Notes under the pieces: generated by a model
Databases searched by the model: none
Seen by the model: only the letters and a program-made list of their open reading frames with translations
Told to the model about the DNA's origin: nothing
NCBI RefSeq assembly: GCF_900104595.1
Contig: NZ_FNVY01000003.1
Location: forward strand, 1-64,000
Direction of reading: 5' to 3'
Length of the DNA: 64,000 nt
Origin: Enterococcus timonensis
Lineage (GTDB): Bacteria; Bacillota; Bacilli; Lactobacillales; Enterococcaceae
Position numbers and translations under genes: made by a program
Part shown: piece by piece, positions 1 through 13,012 of the stretch
Position numbering within the stretch: the stretch's first letter is position 1
How the letters are laid out: the number at the start of each line of letters is the position of its first letter

Positions 1-22
1 AATTGTGTATTTCCGTAATATT

Positions 23-1589
<1,567 letters not shown>

Positions 1590-1768
1590 GTTTGAACGGA
1601 TTGCTCCGTTAAGCTCATTTGTTACACTAGCGATTGCTCGCTTAAAAATTTTGTTGCTTTTTGGTTGTTTTGACTAATCAAAACGTCCTTACACAATTTG
1701 GTTCGTTTTCACTTTGTTCAGTTTTCAAAGGTCTACATTCACTTGTTTGTCGCGTTAGCAACTTTTAT

Positions 1769-1797
1769 ATCTTATCATCTGTCAGCGCTTATGTCAA
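1769..1797 (-). promoter_or_regulatory. rrn promoter P2
   Basis: On the minus strand there is a perfect -35 TTGACA (1792-1797), a 17-bp spacer and a -10 TAAGAT (1769-1774), about 170 bp upstream of the 16S 5' end. An A/T-rich stretch lies directly upstream, as expected for an UP element of a strong stable-RNA promoter. Confidence 0.8.
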
Positions 1798-1910
1798 GAA
1801 CTTTTTAAAAGTTTTTTTGAAATAAGATAACAAAGATATTTTTTTGTGTCGTTTGGTGAATTCGCTTAAGGCTTTAAGGACTCAAGTGTTTCCCCCTGGC
1901 GACGAATATA

Positions 1911-1939
1911 ACTATAACAAGAATTCAGTATTCCGTCAA
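1911..1939 (-). promoter_or_regulatory. rrn promoter P1
   Basis: On the minus strand there is TTGACG (1934-1939), a 17-bp spacer and TATAGT (1911-1916), about 140 bp upstream of P2. Tandem promoters are usual for rRNA operons. The rest of 1820-2215 holds no convincing gene; it contains A/T tracts and the short leader of the response regulator. Confidence 0.6.
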
Positions 1940-2215
1940 CTAAAATTTGCAAAAAAAATCGCGTGTTTTTTTATAGTTTTAGCGAAAATCGTCTTGATGT
2001 TCGGATTTTTATTAATTGTGCCTGTTCGGCAATTATTATACGGGAATTTCAACGAACAAACTGTACTCAAATGTCTAAAAAAAAATTTAACGTTCGGAAA
2101 AAGTTTTTTAGGATTTTTTTAAAATGCTAAGAATTGTTGAAGCTGATGGTGCGTACTGCTCTTTTTTGCAAATTTCTGCTAAACTGACTTTAAATAGTAA
2201 ATTGGAGGTTTTTTG

Positions 2216-2908
2216 ATGAAAATTTTAGTTGTAGATGATGATAAAGAGATTGTCGAGTTGCTGAGTATTTATATTCATAATGAAGGGTACGAGGTGGCTA
2301 AGGCTTACGACGGGAAAGAGGCGCTGTCTAAAATTCGGACGACGCCGGACATTGATCTGGTGATTTTGGATATTATGATGCCTAATGTTGACGGCATGCA
2401 GGTGGTGAAAGAATTGCGCAAAGAGTCACAGCTGCCGATTATTATGTTGACTGCTAAAACAACTGATATGGATAAAATTAAAGGCTTAGTAGCCGGGGCT
2501 GATGATTATGTCACCAAACCTTTTAATCCATTAGAAGTTATGGCGCGAGTAAAATCCTTGCTGCGCCGAACGAAGATGCAAATTACTACTGACGAACCGG
2601 ATGATTTGGAAGTGGGTCCGTTAATTATTAATAAAGATTCTCACGAGGTCAAAACTTTATCCGGCGAACAAATTCAATTGACGGCGCTGGAGTTTGGTAT
2701 TTTGTATTTGTTAGCTAGCCATCCTAACCGGGTTTTTTCCGCCGACGAGATTTTCGAGCGGGTTTGGCAACAAGAAAGTGTTGTTTCCGCTAAGACAGTG
2801 ATGGTTCACGTCAGTCATTTGCGGGATAAAATTGAAGAAGCTACTGGTGGCGAAAAAGTCATTCAAACAGTTTGGGGTGTGGGCTATAAAATTGAAGCGC
2901 ACGGATGA
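2216..2908 (+). CDS. croR: OmpR/PhoB-type response regulator, CroR-like
   Basis: DNA-binding response regulator of 230 aa. The N-terminal receiver domain has the acidic pocket (VVDDD), the phospho-acceptor Asp in LVILDIMMP (about residue 53) and the conserved Lys in YVTKPF (about 103). The C-terminal winged helix ends in WGVGYKIE. The ATG at 2216 is preferred over a TTG one codon earlier because GGAGG lies 7 nt upstream. It is followed by a histidine kinase whose start overlaps the stop codon. Position near serS and guaB, and the sequence style, resemble CroR of Enterococcus faecalis, which controls cell-wall stress and intrinsic cephalosporin resistance. A VanR-like regulator of another name is possible, so the symbol is inferred from family and synteny. 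Confidence 0.75.
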   Translation: MKILVVDDDKEIVELLSIYIHNEGYEVAKAYDGKEALSKIRTTPDIDLVILDIMMPNVDGMQVVKELRKESQLPIIMLTAKTTDMDKIKGLVAGADDYVTKPFNPLEVMARVKSLLRRTKMQITTDEPDDLEVGPLIINKDSHEVKTLSGEQIQLTALEFGILYLLASHPNRVFSADEIFERVWQQESVVSAKTVMVHVSHLRDKIEEATGGEKVIQTVWGVGYKIEAHG

Positions 2909-4070
2909 AAAAAAAAGACGGCAACAAGATTCGGAAATTAAGTCCCGAATTGTCTTAACATCAAAGGAAGTTAGCGAACTTTTGGCTGAAGCGTTGGTGA
3001 CAATTGTTCTTTTACTTCTATTAAATGTCGCTTTATTTATGATTCTTGATCAAGTGGTCGCCAGTAATCAAGATTTAAGTGACACGATTTTTAATATTAA
3101 AGGATTATTGAGCACTCAGTGGGATTCTGATGTTTTTATGAGCGGGAAAAAATTTCTAGTCATTATTCTGGCGATTATTGATTTGATTGTTTTATATTGG
3201 CGTCTGATTCGTCGTTATCATCAAATGCAGCTGCGCCACGTAATTTCTGAGTTGCATTTTATTGCAGCGGGTCATTACGACCATCGGATTCCATTTGAGC
3301 TGAGTGGTGATTTGGGCCGCGTGATTGATTCGATTAATGGCTTGGTGGAAAGTACGGTGACGGCTATTGATGAGGAGCGGAAAATCGAGCAATCAAAAGA
3401 CGAGCTGATTACTAACGTCAGTCACGATTTGCGGACGCCGCTGACTTCGATTATTGGGTATTTGGGATTAATTGAAGATAAACAATATCATTCCGAGGAA
3501 GAGTTTTTGCATTACACGCATACGGCATATTTGAAAGCTAAGCAAATGAAAGTTTTGGTGGAGGATCTTTTTGAATATACGAAAGTTCGCCAACCTACGA
3601 CTAAAATAAATTTAATGCGGGTGGATTTGAATCAAATGATGGAGCAATTGGCGGCGGATTTCGCCTTAGAAGCCGATAAAAAAGGCATCGCCATCGAAGT
3701 CAGCACCACCCCGATGCCTTTTTACATTGAAGCGGACACGGAAAAATTGGTGCGGGTCTTCAATAATTTACTTTCCAACGCTTTGAAATACGGCAAAGGC
3801 GCTACTGTTATCGAGATGGACGCCCAACAAGTCGGCACCGAAGCGATTATTACTGTCAGAAATAACGGCCAACCCATTCCACAAGCCTCACTGCAACAGC
3901 TGTTCGATCGCTTTTACCGAGTGGAAGAATCCCGCTCGCAAGAAACCGGCGGCACCGGACTGGGCCTGGCCATCGCCCAAAGCATCGTCGCTTTACACGG
4001 CGGCTATATTTTTGCCAAAAGCGACAAAAACTGGACAAAATTCATTATCCATTTGCCATTAGGTAGTTAA
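2905..4070 (+). CDS. croS: Sensor histidine kinase, CroS-like (start across an A9 tract)
   Basis: Membrane histidine kinase of about 390 aa, partner of the preceding regulator. Visible parts: two membrane segments bracketing a short extracellular loop, a HAMP-like linker, the H-box NVSHDLRTPLTS with the phospho-acceptor His, an N-box (NNLLSNALKYG) and G-boxes (GGTGLGLAIA). The natural start is the ATG at 2905 in an ATGA overlap with croR, with a lysine-rich N-terminus. It is followed by nine A residues and is one base out of frame with the kinase; ten A would put it in frame. In-frame alternatives are TTG 2892 or TTG 2832, both with poor ribosome sites. So this is a sequencing error, a frameshift or slippage-dependent expression. 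The stop codon lies inside a repeat element. Confidence 0.8.
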
Positions 4071-4172
4071 AAAAGCGTTATGGGCTGTAGAAAATTAGAA
4101 AAATGGTGCATGACTGCGTCAGCAGGCAGAAAGCATTTTGTCTATTTTCCTAAGTCCAGCTTTTTTCACTCC
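4062..4172 (+). repeat. Imperfect inverted repeat, 3'-UTR family, copy 1
   Basis: The left arm begins GGTAGTTAAAAAAGCG and supplies the stop codon of croS. The right arm ends GCTTTTTTCACTCC. The inner arms contain the family core GTAGAAAATTAG and CTATTTTCCTA. The orientation is 5' arm next to the stop codon, as in all other copies. Confidence 0.8.
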
Positions 4173-4180
4173 GATAACTA

Positions 4181-4290
4181 GGTAGTTAAAAAAGCGTTAT
4201 GGAACGTAGGAAAATAGGAAAATGACGAATGAGCGCTGGCGCTCAGAGGATATTTTATCTTTTCCTTACGACCCAGCTTTTTTCACTCAG
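4181..4290 (+). repeat. Imperfect inverted repeat family, copy 2
   Basis: Tandem second copy, again starting GGTAGTTAAAAAAGCG, with a different loop that contains its own small hairpin (GAGCGCTGGCGCTC). Together with copy 1, the terminator and the dacA promoter it fills the gap of about 370 bp between croS and dacA. Confidence 0.8.
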
Positions 4291-4318
4291 TCGTCAGCTT
4301 ACGCTGGCGGCTTTTTTT
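4289..4318 (+). terminator. Intrinsic terminator after croRS
   Basis: Stem GTCGTCAGC/GCTGGCGGC with a four-base loop followed by seven T residues. Confidence 0.7.
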
Positions 4319-4370
4319 GTCTTTTCCTGGATAAAAAAATTTTAAAATCATTAAAAATTTTAAAAGCGGC

Positions 4371-4399
4371 TTGCAACTGGCCAACAAGACCGTTACACT
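4371..4399 (+). promoter_or_regulatory. dacA promoter
   Basis: TTGCAA (4371-4376), 17-bp spacer, TACACT (4394-4399), followed about 30 bp later by AAAAGGAG and the GTG start. Confidence 0.55.
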
Positions 4400-4441
4400 A
4401 ACTTGAGAGTGTCGATTTTTAAATAAAAAGGAGTTAGAAGC

Positions 4442-5785
4442 GTGAAGTTGAAAAATAAATTAGGCCTACTTTTAATGACGGCCGCGACTATTTTTGTCAG
4501 TTTGACTGCCACCGTGCAGCCAGTTTCTGCCGATGATTTGAATTTGGATGTGAAATCGGCCATCGCCATTGATGCCGACAGCGGGAAAATTTTTTATGAG
4601 CAAGATGCCGACGAGGTGCTAGGAATTGCCTCCATGACCAAATTGGTGAGCATTTATGTATTGTTGGACGCCGTTGCAGCGGGGACTGTAACTTGGGATG
4701 ATCCGGTTGAAATCCCCGCCTACTTAATTCCTTTGAGCCAAAATTTTGATTTGTCCAATGTCCCTTTGTACGATCATGTGACTTACACGGTAAAAGACTT
4801 ATATGAAGCGAGTCTGATTGCGTCAGCCAATGCGGCAGTCATCGCGCTAGGCGTTCATGTTGCCGGCAGCGAGGCTGAATTTGTCCCGTTGATGCAAAAT
4901 AAATTAACCAAAATAGGAATTACCGATGCGACAATCGTCAATGCATCAGGTTTAAATAATTCCTACCTTGGTGAAAATATTGTTCCTGGTACTGCAGCGG
5001 ATGCGGAAAATTATATGTCAGCTAGAGATATGGCTATTTTAGCGCGGCATTTGCTAAAAGATTATCCGGAAATTCTAGAAACGACCAGCATTACTAATAA
5101 AGTATTTGCCGAAAATACGAGTATGCCTTTTGAAATGACTAGCTGGAATTATATGTTGCCGGGCTTTGTGAATGAAAAAGCTGGCGTTGACGGTTTGAAA
5201 ACTGGGACGACTGATATTGCTGGTGCTTGTTTTACTGGGACCATGACTTATAACGGCACGCGGATGATTACAGTTGTCATGCACGCCAACGATCACGAAA
5301 ATAATCCGTCCGCTCGTTTTAATGAAACTAGCAAGCTAATGGATTATGTGACTGCCCATTGGAGCCAAACGGTCATTGATCCAGCAACTTTCCAACTCCC
5401 GCAAACGAGTTTGCCGGTGGAAACTGGTGAAGAAGAAACCGTTGCTTTAACAATGGAAGACGCCAGTAGTCAAACGTTGTGGATTAAAGATGGCATTGCT
5501 CCTGAAGTGACAAGCAACTTAAACGACGCTATTACCGCTGAAAATGGTAAAATGCCAGCGCCAGTTTCACAAAATGTTAAAGTCGGAAACTTTACGATTA
5601 CCCCTAGTGATGATCTTGGTTATATCGAATCAGCCGACGCACCCAAGACTGATATCGCCATTGTTACTAAAACAGCGGTGGAAAAAGCTGGTATTTGGCA
5701 ACGGATGACGAGTGCTGTGAAAAACTTTTTTGCAAGTATTGGAAATTTTTTCAGTAATTTATTTACAATTGTTCCTTTAACTTAA
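4442..5785 (+). CDS. dacA: Serine-type D-Ala-D-Ala carboxypeptidase (PBP5 family)
   Basis: Low-molecular-weight penicillin-binding protein, 447 aa. It removes the terminal D-Ala from peptidoglycan stem peptides outside the membrane. It has a Sec signal peptide (residues 1-30, cleaved after VSA), the SxxK motif SMTK at 64-67, the SxN motif SAN near 128 and KTGT near 254. A PBP5-type C-terminal beta domain follows, then an amphipathic or hydrophobic C-terminal anchor. The GTG start at 4442 is set by AAAAGGAG just upstream. It lies directly downstream of the CroRS-like genes, with its own promoter, and before serS. The product is near the usual family length. Control by the adjacent two-component system is likely but not shown by the sequence. 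Confidence 0.9.
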   Translation: MKLKNKLGLLLMTAATIFVSLTATVQPVSADDLNLDVKSAIAIDADSGKIFYEQDADEVLGIASMTKLVSIYVLLDAVAAGTVTWDDPVEIPAYLIPLSQNFDLSNVPLYDHVTYTVKDLYEASLIASANAAVIALGVHVAGSEAEFVPLMQNKLTKIGITDATIVNASGLNNSYLGENIVPGTAADAENYMSARDMAILARHLLKDYPEILETTSITNKVFAENTSMPFEMTSWNYMLPGFVNEKAGVDGLKTGTTDIAGACFTGTMTYNGTRMITVVMHANDHENNPSARFNETSKLMDYVTAHWSQTVIDPATFQLPQTSLPVETGEEETVALTMEDASSQTLWIKDGIAPEVTSNLNDAITAENGKMPAPVSQNVKVGNFTITPSDDLGYIESADAPKTDIAIVTKTAVEKAGIWQRMTSAVKNFFASIGNFFSNLFTIVPLT

Positions 5786-5791
5786 TCGCTC

Positions 5792-5821
5792 AAAAGGAGG
5801 GCCTAGTGCTCTCCTTTTTTT
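5792..5821 (+). terminator. dacA terminator
   Basis: AAAAGGAG stem pairing with CTCTCCTTTTTT immediately after the dacA stop. Confidence 0.75.
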
Positions 5822-5855
5822 ATTAGCGCCAGTGCAAACAATTTCTTTTTTTTCA

Positions 5856-5884
5856 TTGACAGAAAGAATTTGAAATAGTATTCT
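5856..5884 (+). promoter_or_regulatory. serS (T-box) promoter
   Basis: TTGACA (5856-5861), 17-bp spacer, TATTCT (5879-5884), directly ahead of the T-box leader. Confidence 0.7.
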
Positions 5885-5889
5885 TAAGG

Positions 5890-6140
5890 CAAGGTTTTTG
5901 AGAAATAGTAATTGGTAGCGCGTCTTTAGCGAGACAACGGTTGGTGAAAGTTGTTGGCCGCGTCAGTGAATCCCTCTCAAGTCAAACGATAGTAAAACCG
6001 CAACGGTTACTCAGGTGACTGCGGCCAAGTTATCCGGGCTCCCCGTTAACGAGATCAAGGGCAGTTGTTTTGCAACTGAACTTGGGTGGTACCGCGAAAA
6101 GCTTTCGTCCCAAGACAAGGGATGATTAGGCTTTTTTTTA
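5890..6140 (+). promoter_or_regulatory. T-box riboswitch, tRNA-Ser type
   Basis: This is a transcribed leader of about 250 nt ahead of serS. It contains the T-box core GGGTGGTACCGCG at about 6085 and the alternating antiterminator/terminator, with GCTTTCGTCCC pairing towards GGGATGATTAGGC before a run of T ending near 6140. Stem I features are present (AGCGAGA with a distal loop). The specifier is probably the TCC at 5971-5973, a serine codon; that position is inferred from spacing. Uncharged tRNA-Ser would stabilise the antiterminator and switch on serS. Confidence 0.9.
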
Positions 6141-6154
6141 TTGTTTAAAAATAA

Positions 6155-7441
<1,287 letters not shown>

Positions 7442-7470
7442 TTTCTTTTTCAATAACTAAGAACTGACGA

Positions 7471-7507
7471 AAAATGACCAAAAGTTTCTTTTTGGTCATT
7501 TTTTTTT
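7471..7507 (+). terminator. serS terminator
   Basis: AATGACCAAAA/TTTTGGTCATT hairpin followed by a long T run. Confidence 0.85.
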
Positions 7508-7542
7508 GCAGAAATTCTTAACATTTTTTTAAGTAAGAGTAA

Positions 7543-7571
7543 TTGTAAATCCTCCTTAGTAATGTTACAGT
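7543..7571 (+). promoter_or_regulatory. Promoter of the deacetylase gene, with TTACA repeat
   Basis: TTGTAA (7543-7548), 17-bp spacer, TACAGT (7566-7571). TTACA occurs at 7565-7569 and again at 7576-7580, an 11-bp step typical of OmpR-family operators. The dacA promoter has a similar -10 context (GTTACACTA). Confidence 0.45.
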
Positions 7572-7619
7572 AGGGTTACAAAATGCACTTATTCTATTTT
7601 AAAGAAAGCATGTGACAAG

Positions 7620-9089
7620 ATGGAAAATTATTCTCGTAAAGAGTTTCATAAACGGCAAAAAAAGAAAAAAATTAAAAAAGAAAAAACAAAATCATCTTGG
7701 ATTGGAAAAACTGTCGCTATCGTCCTTACTTTAGGAATTGTGGGGGGGGCGGCCTATGTGGGCTATGACTATATCCAAAAAGAAGACGACGCCAAGGCCT
7801 ATGAAGAAAAATCCCTCGCCCTTTTAACGGAGCAGGAAAAAGAACTGGCAAGTTCCGGCATTCCTTTGACAGAAGAAAAGACCGGCACCGACGACAAGCC
7901 AGTAGTAACTTTTTTGCCAAAAGAAATGACCCAAGACACTTGGAAAACACAGCTAGCCGAATTAATTAGTCAAGGCGAAAAATATTTAGGCGAAAAGCGC
8001 GGCACTGTCACCGGTTATATTTCTATGAAACCTGTCACCGATCAGCTGACAGAAATTCGCCCTGTCGCCACCGTTTATACTTGGAACCAAAAGAAAAAAT
8101 CTTTTACCGAAAAAGTCTTTCAGCCAGAAGAGATTGCTTACGTGAATCAAACAACGCAACAAGCTATCACCGCTAGCGACCTTTTTGCCACTCGGGCTGA
8201 TTTGTTGGGTATGTTCAATGTGATGCAGCAAAAAATTCTCGATCAAAGTGGAAAAGGTGCAGAAATTATTGATTCCGTTTTGAATATGGAGCGGCCGACT
8301 ATTGAAACTTTGAGCTTCACCTATGCCGCTGACCATTTGACGGTTCATCTAGGTGAAAATGATTTTGGCGTTTCTGATGTAGATATTCCATTTGGCGAAT
8401 TGTCAGGTTATGTGAATCCGTCATTCGTCGATCCGACGTTGCTAACTGTGCAACCGGCTCTTGATCCTAATAAAAAATATATTTCGTTAACTTTTGACGA
8501 TGGCCCCAACGCAGTCACTACGCCGCAACTTTTAGCCACTTTAAAAGAAAAAGGCGTCAAAGCGACTTTCTTTAGTCTCGGTGAAAATGCTGCGGAAAAT
8601 CCGGATATTTTAAAACAAATTGTCGCAGACGGTCATGAACTGGCCAACCACACGTATAATCACGCGGTCTTATCTGATTTGACCCCGGAAGAAGTGGCCA
8701 AAGAAGTGCGCGACACCAGCAAAGTGCTTTATCTAGCCACCGGAAAACTCCCCCGCTACGTGCGCCCGCCGTATGGTGCGGTGAAAGCCGACATCGCCGA
8801 AGCTATCGGACTACCAGCGATTCAATGGAATGTTGATTCCGACGACTGGGAATTGAAAAATGCCGAATTAATCAAAAATAAAGTTGTAAGAGCTAGTGGA
8901 TCAGGCACGATTGTTTTGATTCATGATATTCATCAAGAAAGTGTCGATTCAGTCGGCGGAATTATTGATGAGTTGCAAGCACAAGGTTTTGAATTTATTT
9001 CTATTGAACAAATGCTAGGCGTGACCAAACCGTTGAATCAATATTTTGGTTTATTCAACGGAACGGTTGATACACGAGCAATTCAATAG
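7620..9089 (+). CDS. Membrane-anchored polysaccharide deacetylase, PgdA-like
   Basis: Probable peptidoglycan N-acetylglucosamine deacetylase, 489 aa, acting outside the membrane; such enzymes give lysozyme resistance. There is a very basic cytoplasmic N-terminus, one membrane anchor (about residues 28-50), a middle domain of about 220 aa, and a C-terminal NodB/CE4 domain from about 285. The CE4 motifs are all visible: TFDDGPN, HTYNH (metal ligands), RYVRPPYG, WNVDSDDW and IHDIH. The ribosome site before the ATG is weak (AAAGAAAG). It has its own promoter and terminator. It acts in the same compartment as the nearby carboxypeptidase. Whether it deacetylates peptidoglycan or another polymer cannot be told from sequence alone. 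Confidence 0.85.
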   Translation: MENYSRKEFHKRQKKKKIKKEKTKSSWIGKTVAIVLTLGIVGGAAYVGYDYIQKEDDAKAYEEKSLALLTEQEKELASSGIPLTEEKTGTDDKPVVTFLPKEMTQDTWKTQLAELISQGEKYLGEKRGTVTGYISMKPVTDQLTEIRPVATVYTWNQKKKSFTEKVFQPEEIAYVNQTTQQAITASDLFATRADLLGMFNVMQQKILDQSGKGAEIIDSVLNMERPTIETLSFTYAADHLTVHLGENDFGVSDVDIPFGELSGYVNPSFVDPTLLTVQPALDPNKKYISLTFDDGPNAVTTPQLLATLKEKGVKATFFSLGENAAENPDILKQIVADGHELANHTYNHAVLSDLTPEEVAKEVRDTSKVLYLATGKLPRYVRPPYGAVKADIAEAIGLPAIQWNVDSDDWELKNAELIKNKVVRASGSGTIVLIHDIHQESVDSVGGIIDELQAQGFEFISIEQMLGVTKPLNQYFGLFNGTVDTRAIQ

Positions 9090-9098
9090 AGGAATAGA

Positions 9099-9139
9099 AA
9101 AAGACGTTACGCAAGAGGACTTGCGTAACGTCTTTTTTT
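9099..9139 (+). terminator. Deacetylase gene terminator
   Basis: Perfect 13-bp stem AGACGTTACGCAA/TTGCGTAACGTCT followed by T7. Confidence 0.9.
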
Positions 9140-9158
9140 GTTTTGATGGTGTGTTTGA

Positions 9159-9269
9159 CGGTGTGTTTTGAACAATGGCTAGGAAAATAGACAAAATACT
9201 TTCTGACCGCTATGCGTTCATGCACCATTTTCCTAATTTTCTACGCCATTAACCGTTCAAAACACATCC
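9159..9269 (-). repeat. Imperfect inverted repeat family, copy 3
   Basis: Abuts the guaB stop codon. The outer arms GTGTTTTGAAC and GTTCAAAACAC are perfectly complementary although this arm sequence differs from other copies. The core arms are AATGGCTAGGAAAATAG and CTAATTTTCTACGCCATT. Confidence 0.85.
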
Positions 9270-10824
<1,555 letters not shown>

Positions 10825-10881
10825 TATACTTTGATTGGAAAAAGGCAAACTTTTAATGAAAATAATGATAAAATTTGTCAA

Positions 10882-10916
10882 AAAAGCGAACTTCGACGTG
10901 GAAGTTCGCTTTTTTT
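10882..10916 (-). terminator. Second, bidirectional hairpin upstream of guaB
   Basis: Perfect GCGAACTTC/GAAGTTCGC stem flanked by A and T runs, so it could stop transcription in both directions. It lies between the upstream operon's own terminator and the guaB promoter. Confidence 0.65.
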
Positions 10917-10925
10917 AAAATAAAT

Positions 10926-10958
10926 AAAAAACCCGCAACAAAAATCGTTGCAGGTTTG
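10926..10958 (-). terminator. Terminator of the ychF/DUF1129 operon
   Basis: On the minus strand: AACCTGCAAC/GTTGCGGGTT stem followed by T6. Confidence 0.8.
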
Positions 10959-10984
10959 CTAAATCTTTAATGGTTCTTTATTTT

Positions 10985-11674
10985 TTAATCCCGATTGAAA
11001 AATGAGCCTTTAATGTTGTTGGTTTTTTTGAAGTACCAACGGCCGGCAAAGGCTACAGCACCGACGATAATTAATGGAATTGGTTGTAAAGTTGGATTGA
11101 CGATTGGTGGCAAGAGCATGCTACCGGTATAAACAACAATCCACGCCACCATTCCCACAGCTAAAATGCTCATAGATTTCCATAATTTTGGTTTTTGACT
11201 TTGATCAGCACCAGGGCGTTGGAATTTGTAAATCCATTTGTACATGTAGTAGAAAATAATCCCACCCATCATACTCGTTAAAACGATGCTAGTAATACCT
11301 GAAGTAATCTGTTGTCCTTGCGCAAACAAGTTCATCACGCCGTTTAACACTGTGAGCATCGCCAAAAATAGCATGGTGTTATCTAGCCATAATTTCCAAG
11401 GGGCTGTTTCATCAGCTGCTCTTGGTTTCGCCAAAATGGCGGTCACTCGTTCAGTAACCGTACCGAATTGTTGACGCGCGGTGACCCCGGATTTTTGACC
11501 GGCCACAAGTTCAGGTAACATATCGTGGAGCGCGACGATTGTTTCTTCTTCAGTGAAATTTGCCGCTTTTAAGGCTTTTTTGAAATCAAAAATATATTGT
11601 TCGTTGCGTTTAGTAAGCTTGGCTTCGTTTTCGCGATTATCAGCTACCATTTGTCGGATTTGTTCTCCGTCCAC
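10985..11674 (-). CDS. DUF1129 family membrane protein
   Basis: Integral membrane protein of 229 aa and unknown function. A charged, helical N-terminal third (about residues 1-95) is followed by four hydrophobic segments (about 98-115, 122-143, 160-180, 190-208) and a basic C-terminus. It resembles the DUF1129 proteins that sit beside ychF in lactobacilli and enterococci. It lies about 20 bp downstream of ychF with its own ribosome site, so it is probably the last gene of the parA-parB-DUF951-ychF run. Confidence 0.7.
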   Translation of the reverse strand: MDGEQIRQMVADNRENEAKLTKRNEQYIFDFKKALKAANFTEEETIVALHDMLPELVAGQKSGVTARQQFGTVTERVTAILAKPRAADETAPWKLWLDNTMLFLAMLTVLNGVMNLFAQGQQITSGITSIVLTSMMGGIIFYYMYKWIYKFQRPGADQSQKPKLWKSMSILAVGMVAWIVVYTGSMLLPPIVNPTLQPIPLIIVGAVAFAGRWYFKKTNNIKGSFFNRD

Positions 11675-11694
11675 TGTTCATTCTCCTTTTCTAA

Positions 11695-12795
11695 TTAAAC
11701 GTTAAATCTAAATAACATCACGTCGCCATCTTGAACGACATAATCTTTTCCTTCTAAGCGCACACGGCCCGCTTCCTTGGCGGCTTGATGCGTTTCATAA
11801 TGATCGTAATCGGCAAAAGAAATCGTCTCGGCCCGAATAAATCCCCGCTCAAAATCAGAATGGATAATTCCAGCTGCGGCAGGCGCTTTGATACCTTTTT
11901 TAAAAGTCCAAGCGCGAACTTCTTGAACACCGGCGGTAAAATAAGTGGCTAGGCCTAATAAATCATAAGCGGCGCGAATTAATTTATCTAAACCAGATTC
12001 TTCAATACCTAAAGCTTCTAAAAATTCTGCCTTGTCTTCATCATCGAGTTCGGCAATTTGTTCTTCAGCTTCTGCACAAATGGCAATCACTTCAGCGTGT
12101 TCCGTTTCGGCAAATGCAATAACGTCTTTAACGTAATGATTTTCATTGGCGGTGGCCACATCGTCTTCGGCCACGTTAGCCACATATAAAACAGGTTTGG
12201 CTGTTAACAAGAAGAAACTTTTCAAAATCTTTTGCTCGTCTTCATTTAATTCTACTGAGCGAGCGGATTGTCCTTCTTCTAAAACTGGTTTGATTTTTTG
12301 CAAAACGGCAAATTCTTCTAGTGCTTGTTTGTCTTTCGTTTTGGCAATTTTGGCTGTTTTATCGTAACGTTTATTGACTGTTTCTAAATCCGCTAAAACA
12401 AGTTCCAAATTAATCGTTTCGATATCGGCTAATGGATCGACGCGACCTTCCACGTGGGTAATATTCGGGTCATCAAAACAACGAACCACATGACAAATGG
12501 CATCGACTTGGCGAATATGACTGAGAAATTGATTTCCTAATCCTTCTCCTTGACTAGCGCCTTTAACAATCCCGGCAATGTCAGTAAATTCAAAAGTAGT
12601 GGGGACCGTTTTTTTCGGATGAACAAGTTCAGTTAAACGATCTAAACGTTTGTCAGGTACTTCTACCATTCCCACATTAGGATCAATTGTTGCAAATGGA
12701 TAATTAGCGGCTTCGGCTCCCGCTTTAGTAATGGCATTAAACAACGTCGATTTGCCGACGTTAGGAAGTCCGACAATTCCGGCAGTTAAACTCAT
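11695..12795 (-). CDS. ychF: Redox-regulated ATPase YchF (OBG family)
   Basis: P-loop NTPase of the translation-factor class that binds ribosomes and hydrolyses ATP in preference to GTP; 366 aa, the normal length. It has the P-loop GLPNVGKST at about 8-16, a switch region around DIAGIVKGAS, an inserted coiled-coil and a C-terminal TGS domain ending in MLFRF. It is preceded by a DUF951 gene 10 bp upstream and followed by the DUF1129 gene. Confidence 0.95.
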   Translation of the reverse strand: MSLTAGIVGLPNVGKSTLFNAITKAGAEAANYPFATIDPNVGMVEVPDKRLDRLTELVHPKKTVPTTFEFTDIAGIVKGASQGEGLGNQFLSHIRQVDAICHVVRCFDDPNITHVEGRVDPLADIETINLELVLADLETVNKRYDKTAKIAKTKDKQALEEFAVLQKIKPVLEEGQSARSVELNEDEQKILKSFFLLTAKPVLYVANVAEDDVATANENHYVKDVIAFAETEHAEVIAICAEAEEQIAELDDEDKAEFLEALGIEESGLDKLIRAAYDLLGLATYFTAGVQEVRAWTFKKGIKAPAAAGIIHSDFERGFIRAETISFADYDHYETHQAAKEAGRVRLEGKDYVVQDGDVMLFRFNV

Positions 12796-12805
12796 AGTTT
12801 AAAAT

Positions 12806-13000
12806 TCACTCCGTCTCTTTAATTTTTTTGACTAGTATTTTTTTCATTTTACGATTGAAATCGCTGCGGGTCATCATCACAATATGGCCGCAATTTTCGC
12901 ATTTAATTTTAATATCAGCACCCATACGAATAATTTGCCAACGGTTCGTTTGGCAAGCGTGGGGCTTTTTCATTTCCACAATATCGCCTAAATCGTACAT
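12806..13000 (-). CDS. DUF951 family small protein
   Basis: A 64-aa basic protein with the conserved start MYDLGDIVEMKKPH and a CENCGH cluster that may bind metal. The RNF/MKK tail is lysine-rich. The ATG at 13000 has AGGAGG upstream. It sits between parB and ychF, the usual place of this family in Firmicutes. The function is not known; nucleic-acid binding is a guess from its charge. Confidence 0.85.
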   Translation of the reverse strand: MYDLGDIVEMKKPHACQTNRWQIIRMGADIKIKCENCGHIVMMTRSDFNRKMKKILVKKIKETE

Positions 13001-13012
13001 ATATATGGCCTC

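Noticed and set aside
1844-2122. Open frame of 92 codons upstream of croR
   Set aside because: It runs through rrn promoter P1, lacks a ribosome site and has no protein-like composition.
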